Assembly: GCA_026119855.1 (NCBI GenBank)
Contig: JAOWBW010000440.1
Span: forward strand, 967,370 to 1,031,369
Length of the DNA stretch: 64,000 nucleotides
Reading direction: 5' to 3'
Source: Campanula takesimana
Taxonomy: Eukaryota > Streptophyta > Magnoliopsida > Asterales > Campanulaceae
Within the stretch, counting starts at the first letter, position 1. Every line of letters begins with the position of its first letter. A program made the translations under genes and the position numbers. Positions 54,940 through 64,000 of the stretch are shown one piece after another. Below the pieces are notes generated by a model. The model was not told where the DNA came from, did not search any database, and saw only the letters and a program-made list of their open reading frames with translations.

Positions 54940-55961
54940 TCCGTGCACCGCGCATGATCCGTCTCATCCATGAGACAGGTCGGTTTTTGACCCACCTGCC
55001 GACCCACTGAACCGGCTCCAGGACCCAGGGGTCGACCCTACCACGTGGCAGCCTCTCATAGGCCCAATTTTTTTTTTATATTTTTTTTTGCTTTTTTTTT
55101 TTAATATTTATATTATTTTTTTTTGGTTTTTTTCGGTTTGTCAAAAGTAATAGTTACTATAACTTAATGTAATGACTGTATTCATATAAAGTAACAGTTT
55201 GTATACATAAAAATAATACATATATACAGAAAAGTAACAGTGTTTTTTTTCTATGTTTTCTTCGTTTGCCAAAAGTAATACTTATTACAACTAAAATGTA
55301 ACGAACGTGTTATTTATATGTAATAATGTTTATATATAATTGTAACACATATGTATAGAAAAAGTAATAATTCAACCATTTACATTTTTAGAGCTAAAAA
55401 CACTTGATTAGTGTTACATGTAAAAGTATTACATTATCTTTAGAAATATGTTATAATTTTTTTTATTAAAATGTTACATTTACTTGTACAAACAATTACA
55501 TTCGTATATGAGTTGTTACTTTTCAAATGTTACTTTCTTTCAAAAAATTAAATCAAAATACACAATATTTTACATTTTTTCAAAAGCATTATTACATTTC
55601 AGTATAAATGATAATTACATTTAGATATTGTTTGGGTTACATGTAATTATAGTTAGTATTACATTTGAAAAAATGGGTAAAACTTGCTTTTGCTTTTGTA
55701 AAACAGGTGTTACGTTTACTTATGAACAATGTTACTTTATATGTATAAGTCATTACATTAAGTTATGGTAACTATTACTTTTGGTGAACGGCTGAAAAGC
55801 CGAAAAAATAATATAAAAACTCAAAAAAAGCAAAAAAAATAAAATAAAAATAAAATTGGACCTCTAGGAGGCTGCCACGTGACGGGTCATGCCACATGGG
55901 TCATGGGTCGACCCGTCTCATGCATGAGACGGATCCCCTTGTTCTCATGGGAGACCACCTC
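54940..55961. mobile_element. Foldback element II-b with GTCTCATSCATGAGAC ends
   Basis: The left palindrome GTCTCATCCATGAGAC (54961-54976) and the right palindrome GTCTCATGCATGAGAC (about 55915-55930) lie inside a longer inverted repeat. That repeat includes CCACGTGGCAGCC on the left and GGCTGCCACGTG on the right. The right terminus GGAGACCACCTC matches the left terminus of II-a (GAGGTGGTCTCC). The interior holds more than a dozen GTAAYA motifs in mirror arrangement. Confidence 0.65.
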
Positions 55962-56063
55962 AAAAGAAAATTGTCCACATTCATCTTGGGGCCTTTTCGT
56001 CAATTTTCAGAAAGAAATTAAAGTGTGATAATTAGGTTTGTTACGCAAAGGCGTAGTGGTATA

Positions 56064-56340
56064 CTCCCTCTGTCCCATCTTAAACTTCAAAAAAAAAATG
56101 GGCACAAGAATTAAGATGAGAATCTTTATATTATAAAATATAGATAGTGAGCTAGAGTGTTGTGAGTATAGAAAGTGGGTAGGAGAGAGAAAGTGGGGTA
56201 GGAATAGTTAGTGGATAGTGGTTGTGTTTATGACATGTATGGCCCACTAAATAAAAAAGTATAAAAAACTTTCTTTTTTTGGATTTTGAAGTTTAAAATG
56301 GGACAAAAAATTTTTGAAGTTTAAAATAGGACGGTGGGAG
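56064..56340. mobile_element. Stowaway-like MITE
   Basis: CTCCCTCTGTCCCATCTTAA at the left and TTTAAAATAGGACGGTGGGAG at the right form inverse ends, with TA flanks. TTGAAGTTTAAAAT occurs twice near the right end. Confidence 0.75.
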
Positions 56341-56654
56341 TATGTAGCTTTAAAAAAAAATTAAAAAAAATAAATCAACAGTATTTTAATAGCATTGTTA
56401 GTTATGAATCTAGTGATTGTTTATCTAAAATAATTGAATATTTTAATATTTCCATTCAGTTTGGTGCAAGAGGTTTTGACTTTTAATACAGGGGGGTTTT
56501 GAGCTTTGGAATTACTCCAAGTTTTTCTTCACGACACCCAACTTTATTTGAGTTTGAGTGGAGGTGGAGATTCAATTTTTGGCAAGTTGCCAACTTGCCA
56601 CCGTGGGTTAAAAAAAGGCCAAACATTAAGACTAGTACACACCATGCTTTCAGT

Positions 56655-57107
56655 TAGGGATGATCAAAACCGGTTTCGAGACCGGTTCTGGTTCGGAACC
56701 GCCGGTCCGGTTCAGTATATATGTGACCTTGAACCGTCCGCGCTTACACCGGTTCCGGTTCCGGTCATCACAATCCTGTTCCGGTCCGGTTCCGGTTCAG
56801 TCCAGGCTACCTTTTTTTATTTTTTTTTATCATACAATAATGAATAAACATGTTAAAATTTATTAAAAGACAATAGATTTTTATTTTATAATACACTAAT
56901 GAATAAACATGTTAAAATTTATTGAAAAATAAGGGATTTTTATTTTTTTTAATGGAAATGCCGATCCGGTTCCGGTTCGCCATATATGTGACCTGAACCG
57001 GCCCGTGCCTACCACGGTTACTCCGGTTCCGTTTACTCCCCGGTTTGCTCCGGTTCCGGGCTTTTCCGGTCCGGTTTTTCGGTTCCGGTCCGGTTTGGCA
57101 ATCCCTA
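56655..57107. mobile_element. hAT-type MITE with CCGGTT-rich arms
   Basis: Ends TAGGGATGATCAAAACCGG and, inverse, TAGGGATTGCCAAACCGG are flanked by an exact 8-bp duplication CTTTCAGT (56647-56654, 57108-57115). Both arms consist largely of GGTTCCGGTTCC-type repeats. The centre holds a direct repeat around AATGAATAAACATGTTAAAA (56840 and 56901). No coding capacity. Confidence 0.88.
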
Positions 57108-57151
57108 CTTTCAGTATTATTGGACAATTATTTCACGTATGAATTGATATA

Positions 57152-57397
57152 CTCTCTCCGTCCCAAAACAACCTGCACCCTTTTTAAAATGCACGGGAAT
57201 TAATAAAATGTGTAAGAAAAGTGGGTGGTGTGAGTGAGAAAGAGAGAGGAAGTGTGGTAGAGAATAGTAAATGGATAATTGTTGTGAGTGGAGAGGAGAG
57301 AGAAGTAGTGGGAATCTTTTCCATTTTGGGAAAGTGGCACTTACCAATGGGACACCCAAAAGAGAAATATGTGCAAGGTGTTTTGGGACGGAGGGAG
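57152..57397. mobile_element. Stowaway-like MITE
   Basis: CTCTCTCCGTCCCAAAACAA and TTTTGGGACGGAGGGAG are inverse ends with TA flanks. Subterminal CCTGCACC pairs with GTGCAAGG. Confidence 0.8.
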
Positions 57398-57514
57398 TAC
57401 AAATTCGAGGAGCTATTTTCCTTATTATGAGAGAGAAAGTGGAATACTCCTTTGTCCCAAAAAGATGATGTGTTGTGAGTGTAGATAGTTGAATATGAGA
57501 GAGAAAGTGGAATA

Positions 57515-57759
57515 CTCCTTTGTCCCAAAAAGTTTGACATATTTGACTTTTATGATCAACACAAATTAACTTTGATCAAACATTAATGCCGATCTAATCA
57601 TCCTGTGAAATTCTTAAAAATTGATAAATCATTAAGTGATTATATAACAATTTTTATAATGTTATTGCGATCACTAGATTGACACATAGTTACGATCAAA
57701 GTTAATATGTGTTGACTAAAAATTATCAAAATGACACAAACTTTCCGGAACAGATAGAG
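57515..57759. mobile_element. Stowaway-like MITE, possibly inside another MITE
   Basis: CTCCTTTGTCCCAAAAAGTT and TTCCGGAACAGATAGAG are the ends, with TA flanks. The surrounding 57450-57915 starts with the same CTCCTTTGTCCCAAAAAG (57455) and ends AAAGTGGGACGGTAAGAG, so a second, older MITE seems to enclose it. The short left overlap is a tandem duplication of about 75 bp. Confidence 0.6.
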
Positions 57760-58273
57760 TATAAACTAGTAAGTGGATAGTTGTTGTGAGCATGACAAGT
57801 GAGTTTCATTATTTAAAATGTATTAATAAGTTTCTATTTACGAATTTTGTAGTTCAAAATAAGACAACTAGAATAATGATAAATTTTATAGATTAAAGTG
57901 GGACGGTAAGAGTTTTTGTTTCAGTTAGTTGAATTTCGCTTATGCAACATATTTTATAAGCTACAAATAATGTTCTTTTAAAATATTTAAAAGAAATAAA
58001 AAATACTACGATATTTATCAATTATGAAAGAAAAAAACGCGAAATTTATTACAATACTATTGAGGATTAAGTGTTAAGCATTAGTTAAAATAAAAAAAAA
58101 TTAAAAAAAAAATGGCGTTAACTGAAATTTGACAGATCCATTACAAAATTAGTTTAGACATATTGATCATTAACATCCTAATTCTTTTCCTTTCAAAAAA
58201 CAACAACATCCTAACTCTTTTTGTTTTAAAAAAGAAAAAAAAAAACCTAATTCTTTTAACTAATAAACATTAA

Positions 58274-59793
58274 TCTATATAATATATAAAAGCAAAACCA
58301 TTTCAAGCCTTCTCATTAAGCCACGTGGAATTATGACGTGGAAATCCACGTGGCATTATTCTATAGGCAAATGTATACAATACTTATTTCAGGAAATGAT
58401 TTAGTTTTTTAAAATGTTTTTTTTTAAATCAAATATTTTCTAAGCTTAAATTACGAAAACATGATTACTTAATTTTAGTAGGCTAAAGATAATGGATATC
58501 TTAAATTAAAATATTAGAAATTATAATCATTCAGTTAGTTGAATTTTAAGATATGGCTAAAGATAAGAAATGTGATGTAGCAGTATATCTCGGTGAAGAA
58601 AATCGAGCCACATATTTTGCAAAAATAAAAATAAAAATAAAAATAAAAATGAAGGATTCTATAAATAAAGTATGTTTGATGTTTTAAATTACTAATTGAT
58701 GCGGACACTAACGCGTTGAAGTTTTTGGAGTAATTTCAGCGAGTGCGCCGAAACCGTCATAACTTTTGACTCCGGATGAACCGCGGAACGCACCGCATAT
58801 CAAATCGAACGTCGGAGCGAGACGGACAAAAGTCGTTATCTTTAATTTGGACGTAGATGTTGTCAACTTTGCATGCATATTCATTTTTATATGAGAATTT
58901 GTATTTTTTTGTTATTTAGTGAAAAAAAAAATTAAAGTTAATAATTAATGGTAAAAATCTACACATCTATATAATATATAAAAGCAAAACCATTTCAAGC
59001 CTTCTCATTAAGCCACGTGGAATTATGACGTGGAAATCCACGTGGCATTATTCTATAGGCAAATGTACATAATACTTATTTCAGGAAATGATTTAGTTTT
59101 TTAAAAATGTTTTTTTTTTAAATCAAATATTTTCTGAGCTTAAATTACGAAAACATGATTACTTAATTTTAGTAGGCTAAAGATAATGGATATCTTAAAT
59201 TAAAATATTAGAAATTATAATCATTCAGTTAGTTGAATTTTAAGATATGGCTAAAGATAAGAAATGTGATGTAGCAGTATATCTCGGTGAAGAAAATCGA
59301 GCCACATATTTTGCAAAAATAAAAATAAAAATGAAGGATTCTATAAATAAAGTATGTTTGATGTTTTAAATTACTAATTGATGCGGACACTAACGCGTTG
59401 AAGTTTTTGGAGTAATTTCAGCGAGTGCGCCGAAACCATCATAACTTTTGACTCCGGATGAACCGCGGAACGCAACGCATATCAAATCGAACGTCGGAGC
59501 GAGACGGACAAAAGTCATAGGGCAAAAGCCCCTTGAGGCGGGGTCTAAAACAACAAAAAAATGTTATTTAAGGCCTTAACGGGCTCTTTATATCCTTGCA
59601 AATGAGATGGTGAACTTATATTCTGAGTTTGAAAATATCTTTCATCACTTAATATCCTTGCAAATTATATGGTATTATATAGATCACTTATTTGATTTTG
59701 TACCATTATCTCAGTTCGAAAATGCCTTTCATCAGTTTTTCTTAATAATTAAACTTTATTATTCCCGTCGAATTCCGACGGGTTACTCGCTAG
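58274..59793 (+). mobile_element. Non-autonomous Helitron with a duplicated 5' head
   Basis: It starts TCTATATAATATATAAAAGC after an A (58273). It ends with the hairpin CCCGTCG-AATTC-CGACGGG (59764-59782), seven bases and then CTAG (59790-59793), followed by T. These are the Helitron rules: A|TC at one end, hairpin plus CTRR|T at the other, no target duplication. A second TC head occurs at 58965, and about 550 bp after each head are nearly identical. No Rep/helicase is encoded. Confidence 0.85.
58695..59517 (+). repeat. Two copies of a ~141-bp conserved module in the Helitron
   Basis: Copies at 58695-58835 and 59377-59517 start ATTGATGCGGACACTAACGC and end GAGACGGACAAAAGTC. They differ at a few positions. 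Two further copies in reverse lie at 48122 and 48769. The module is much less AT-rich than the rest of the element. Confidence 0.8.
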
Positions 59794-60007
59794 TTACTAC
59801 TAAAATGACAAACTCTACCCATTATAAAAGTTTAGAGTAGACATATTAAGAGTAATTTAAAGACTTTCAAATGGGATTGGAAGGTCGGGACTGACGTTTA
59901 CCAAACAACATTGAAAATGATCTCTTCTCTTGGTACCGCCCTTACTTACTAGACACCTTCCAATTCTTTGTCTTTGTTCTACTTGTGGTTTCCCATTTAA
60001 TAAATGA
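59794..60007. other. Short spacer
   Basis: No gene recognised. Confidence 0.4.
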
Positions 60008-60980
60008 CCTGTCTCCTCTCCGGCCGCCGCACAGGCTGAGACGACACACGGAGCCGACCTTTTTTTTTTTTTGTCACTTCAACTTTTTTTCCTCCAAACA
60101 AAAAGAACACTTATTTATAATGAAATGTAACACTTTTTTTTAAAAGAAAATGTACCACAATTTTGCTTCAATAGATTAAAGATAACATAAAGATTGACAA
60201 CTAAACTAATGTCACACTTTTTTATAAATAAAGGAATGTAACACTTTGTTTTTCAAATGTAACACTGTCTATTTCAAAATTAACATAAGATTGACAAACT
60301 AAACTAATGTTACATTTTATAAAAAAAGAATGTAACATTTTTTCTCTCTCAATTGTAACAGTTTATATTTTTAAATGTAACATTATATCTTAAATGTAAC
60401 AATTTTTATTGAGAAAGTAACAATTGAGATACAAGCCCGATTATATACATGAATTTTTACTTTTTTTTTAAACATTTACTAAATAAAAAATGTTACATTC
60501 ATCTATATAGAAAATTATAATCATATATGCACTCTGTTCATCAAACAATTTGAAATTTCTTGTAAAACTGCTGTTATATTTGAAAGTAAAAAGTGTTACC
60601 TTTTGAAGATGAAACTGATACTTTTATCAGTACATAGTGTTACATCTCAGGTGACGAGCAGCTCAAAATTTTGTGTGTGTTAAAAAAGTATGTTTTTTAA
60701 AAAAATAAAAAAATCAAACCATATCATGACCTATCTAGTTTGATTCATCTCGTCAAGACGAACACAACCGTATTTAAAAAAAAAACTGATTTATAAATCT
60801 CAAGATATAGCATTTTAAAGTTATTGGATTTTTTTTTTTAAGGAATGACATGTGGCAGCGAGCGGCTGAACGCACCAGCGTGTGGCTCACAGCGCGCCAC
60901 GTTTCTTAAAATGATTGGTTTGTTGGAAAATGGGTGGGTAACTGGATCTGGGTCGAGTCGGGCGGGCTTGGCCCGCCACA
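60008..60980. mobile_element. Foldback element I-b, relative of 39253-40060 in reverse
   Basis: It shares with element I-a, in the opposite orientation, ATCATGACCTATCTAG-like and CTCAAGATATAGCATTTTAA blocks and GCGCGCCACGT near one end. It also has a similar dense set of TGTAACA / TGTTACA motifs. The ends are more decayed than in I-a, and the boundaries are approximate. Confidence 0.5.
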
Positions 60981-61089
60981 CCGCCGCATGTAATTCTATT
61001 TGTCGCATGTAAGAATTTGCCTTAATAAATACTCGTACTAGTCTGCAAAGTTTGTTCGCAAAAAAATCAGTTGGAATGCAAAGACTGTA

Positions 61090-61962
61090 TGCATTCTTTT
61101 ATTAAAAGTGATTAAAAAGTATTTATATAATTAATTAGGGAGTTGATGGAAAGGAAACTAAAAAAACATGCACAAAATTCATTCAAACATAATTACTCCT
61201 ATATCTTTCAAATTATTTGGTGGTTATGTATGAATGTTTAAAGTAATGAATGTCTAATGTATAACCTTTCACAATCCAAACGGGTCTATGTATGTACATG
61301 TAGTGTTAAATGTAATAATTAACATATAATGTAATTATTATACTCCCTCCGTCCTGGAGTAAGAGTCTTACCCCTCATTTGCACGCTTATTAATAAATAT
61401 TGAAAGTGATGTAAATGTTGTGAGTGTAAAAGTAAAGTAGGAGAGAGAATGAGTGGGAGAGAATAGTGAATTGATTTGTGTTGAGTATAAAAGTAAAATA
61501 AGAGAGAGAATGAGTGAGGTGAATAGTAAAGATTCTTTGCCATTTTAGGAATAGGACTCTTACTCTGGGACGTACCAAAATGGAATGTAGGACTCTTACT
61601 CTGGGACGGAGGGAGTAATTAATTAATGATTACTTAGTAATATTAATAGTAATTTTAAAAGTGATTAAAAAGTATTTATATTTTCATGCAAATATTGTAT
61701 GCATTATTTTATTAAAAGTGAGTAAAAAGTATTTATATTATTAATTAGGGAGTTGAAATAAACCAAACTAAAAAGACATGCACAAAATTCATTCAAACAT
61801 AAATACTCTTTATATCTTTCAAATTTTTGGGTGCTATGTATGAATGTTTAAAGTATCTCTTAATGAATGTCTAATGTATGACCTTTCACAATCCAAACGG
61901 GTCTATATATGTATATGTAGTGTTAAATATAATAATTAACATATAATGTAATTATTATAAAT
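61090..61962. repeat. ~260-bp direct duplication separated by a MITE
   Basis: The two copies (about 61090-61340 and 61693-61962) share TTTATTAAAAGTGA, GCACAAAATTCATTCAAACA, ACAATCCAAACGGGTCTAT and AACATATAATGTAATTATTA. The second copy has a small insertion (TCTCT). A Stowaway-like MITE sits at the end of the first copy. Confidence 0.75.
61343..61615. mobile_element. Stowaway-like MITE
   Basis: CTCCCTCCGTCCTGGAGTAA and CTCTGGGACGGAGGGAG are inverse ends with TA flanks (61341-61342, 61616-61617). AAGAGTCTTACCCC pairs with GTAGGACTCTTACTC. The ends are almost unmutated, so this may be one of the youngest copies. Confidence 0.85.
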
Positions 61963-62460
61963 AACATATAATGTAATTATTATAAATAATTAATAATATT
62001 AATAAAAATAGTTAACACATAAAATAATTATTATAACTAATATTATTGATTATAATTTTTACTTTACATAATAACTAATGATTACCTAGTAATATTAATA
62101 GTAATTTTAAATTTATATAATGATTATTATAATCAAAAAATACTATTAATAGTAATAATTAATGTATATATTAACTATTATTGTTAACTAGTAGTATTAA
62201 TAGTAATCTTTAACATATATTATAACTATTATTATTAACTAATACTATTAGTAGTATTAATCAACTTACATAGTAACTATTATGATTAACTAATATTATT
62301 ATTAGTAATAATTAACATATATACTTAACTATATTAGTTAATTATTAATAGTAAACTATAATAGTTAGCTATTATAATTATTATTATAAGTAATAGTTTC
62401 TATGATAGTTAACTATAATAGTTACCTTATATAGTAGCTAATGTTATTATAGCTAATACA
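61963..62460. repeat. Degenerate ATT/TAA-rich low-complexity tract
   Basis: About 500 bp built from short blocks such as TTAATAGTAA, TATTATTAACTA and ATAATTATTATA, without a fixed period. It continues from the 3' end of the duplicated unit. Confidence 0.7.
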
Positions 62461-63282
62461 ATTAGATGAGAAACAAAAATTGAAAAGTCACTTGTTTATG
62501 ACGGGGCGTTGACGTGGCATTACCAAATGCAAGCTTCCTCCATAGTTCGTCCACGTGTCAACACCATAACCATCTCCACCAACTTTAATATATATATAAT
62601 ATATATATATATATTATATATATAAGATTTGATTAATGAAATTTAATTAGTTGAAAAATTACAATAGTTGAAAAGTCACACCTTTAATGCACGCCTCTAC
62701 CTAGTCTACACTCCTATTCAATATTATACAAGAGCATGAGTTATATTAGATACTTATATATATTCTTATAGAAGACTCTTCTATTCATATATGTTTTCTA
62801 TAGAACTTATGTAAAGAGAAAAGTAATTCAAAAGTACCTAGTATCATACCTATTGTTATTAACTAATATTAGTACCTAGGTAGTCGAATGTCAAAAGACT
62901 TTGGAATTGAAACAATCAACTTACATGGAAGCCTCACAATCAAGATAAATCATTTTGTTGCTTACGTGTCATACCCAGAGTTGGTTTCACTAACTTTAAA
63001 ATACTATACGTATAGATTTGGGTATACGAAAAAACGCCTACCCGGCATCCCAAAAGCCACAAAACAACCACGCGTAGTAAGAACAATGACATCCACTTCA
63101 TTGTGAAAGAATGAGAGATTGGTCACAATTGCTTGTTAAAGAAAAAAACAAACAAACCAACAATTAAATATAGTCATTCAACAAATGAGATAAATTAAAG
63201 GCTCTCAACAAAGTAAAGAAATCCATGGCTCTCAAAAAATGAGACAAATTCAAGACTCTCGATAAAGTAGAGAAATATATTA
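62461..63282. other. Spacer with a (TA)n run
   Basis: A nearly pure AT-alternating run occupies about 62590-62626. A 72-codon frame at 62888-63106 has no recognisable domain and I do not call it a gene. GGCTCTCAACAAAGTA(AAG)AAA-type blocks repeat near 63200 and 63250. Confidence 0.4.
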
Positions 63283-63284
63283 CT

Positions 63285-63400
63285 CCCTTCGTCTCAAATA
63301 CTCCATCCGTTTCAAAATATCTATCGCTTTAGGAGTAACAAATTGTATCAAAATATATGTCGCTTTACTATTATCAATGCACTTTTACCTTTTGTCTCAA
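63285..63400. mobile_element. Stowaway-like MITE end abutting the Helitron
   Basis: CTCCCTTCGTCTCAAATA (63285) and CTCCATCCGTTTCAAAATA (63301) are two left-end-like sequences 16 bp apart. No matching right end precedes the Helitron boundary at 63401, so the Helitron may have entered the MITE. Confidence 0.4.
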
Positions 63401-64000
63401 CTAGTGTAACACCCGTGCCTTGAAGGCACGTCAAAACACTTAAGAAATAACAATTGCTACATAAAAAAAAAAGTTAACAAAAATTTCTTAAATTTAATAT
63501 TCATAATATATTAACATAAAACAATTAAAATTTTGAAATATTTCCTTGTAAACAACATTAGTTGTTTCATCAACACTGTTACCTTCCTCGTCAGAAACTA
63601 AGATTTTCAACCCACCACGAGTAGTAACCCTAGACAAAGCAACAATATAATTGACCATGACTAACACTGGCCTTTTCAAGAACAAACCAACATGACTCAA
63701 TGATTGACCTTGGCTTTTGTTAATCGTCATTGCATACGACACGATCAACGGAAACTGCCTTCTCTGAAATTTGAATGGTAAATTGAGATCAGAAGGAGAT
63801 TAATGACATCCTCGGGATAAAATTTTTATCTCCAGCATTGCTTCCGTTTAAAACTTTTCCTTCTAAAACATGTTCTCCGAGCCTTGTAATAATAGTCTTG
63901 TTCCATTGCACAAACCTGCACTGTGATCAATATTTCTCAACAACATAACTGGAACACCGACTTAAGGCTTAAGTGATGATTAGGCAAGCCAGAAGACTTT
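63401..64000 (-). mobile_element. 3' part of a Helitron carrying a RepHel remnant
   Basis: On the minus strand the element ends with the hairpin GTGCCTT-C-AAGGCAC (63415-63429), then GGGTGTTACA and CTAG (63401-63404), followed by T. This is a canonical Helitron 3' end. It extends beyond the right edge of the window. The 5' end is not visible. Confidence 0.85.
63494..64000 (-). pseudogene. Helitron RepHel, C-terminal PIF1-type helicase part, frameshifted
   Basis: The uninterrupted part (63748-63494) reads VSYAMTINKSQGQSLSHVGL, then VALSRVTTRGGLKILVSDEE and NVVYKEIFQNF, which are helicase motifs V and VI of PIF1-like Helitron proteins. Upstream of it, three frames are needed to read SSGLPNHHLSLK, then MLLRNIDHSAGLCNGT, then NAGDKNFIPRM. 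At least two frameshifts and a stop lie between 63750 and 64000. Intact RepHel unwinds and rolls out the element during rolling-circle transposition. This copy cannot. Confidence 0.88.

Noticed and set aside
62888..63106. 72-codon ORF near the right end
   Set aside because: No recognisable domain, no promoter or splice context and AT-rich surroundings. Chance is likely.

Overview
This window is nuclear DNA of a flowering plant, probably a eudicot. It is AT-rich, its genes are spliced with GT-AG introns, and most of the sequence is transposable elements of plant type. The species cannot be read from the sequence. I recognise three intact host genes: a CYP79-family cytochrome P450 (16833-18691, minus), a Peter Pan/SSF1-type Brix ribosome-biogenesis gene (40581-43338, minus, seven coding exons) and a pectin methylesterase/invertase inhibitor (46945-47529, plus). 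Gene remnants are the last exon of an unidentified gene at the left edge, a broken Di19-type zinc-finger exon, a truncated CYP79 relative at 1440-1848 and a TauE/SafE-like fragment. The three intact genes have unrelated roles (aldoxime metabolism, 60S ribosome assembly, cell-wall or sucrose enzyme control) and show no sign of acting together.

Region by region. 1-6.2 kb: gene remnants, Stowaway-like MITEs and unassigned DNA. 6.2-9 kb: MITEs, one of them split by a 5'-truncated RTE-clade LINE. 9.1-16.3 kb: a full-length L1-type LINE bounded by a 12-bp target duplication, with a tRNA-like block and tandem 5'UTR units. 16.8-18.7 kb: CYP79, whose single intron ends in an RTE-derived tail. 19.2-22.9 kb: a gag-only LTR element (TR-GAG type) inserted in the end of a MITE. 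23.2-38.6 kb: a nest in which a small hAT element holds Copia A, and Copia A holds a gypsy-like solo LTR and Copia B. 38.9-40.3 kb: a hAT-like element enclosing a GAGACGG-ended foldback element. 40.6-44.5 kb: the PPAN gene with a MULE-type element just upstream. 45-52 kb: a LINE tail, MITEs, the PMEI gene, Helitron-related repeats, a second MULE-type element and a hairpin with telomere-like repeats. 51.6-61 kb: more foldback elements, a hAT MITE and a Helitron with a duplicated head. 61-64 kb: AT-rich duplicated DNA and the 3' part of a Helitron with a RepHel helicase remnant.

The observations most worth following are a 14-bp GC-rich box spaced about 22 bp apart in LTRs of two unrelated element classes, the CYP79 splice acceptor supplied by a retrotransposon tail, the foldback family packed with TGTAAC motifs, the L1 5' region with Pol III-like boxes, and a striking excess of single-base indels in otherwise young elements. 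Element boundaries were set by eye from target-site duplications and terminal repeats. No database search was possible.
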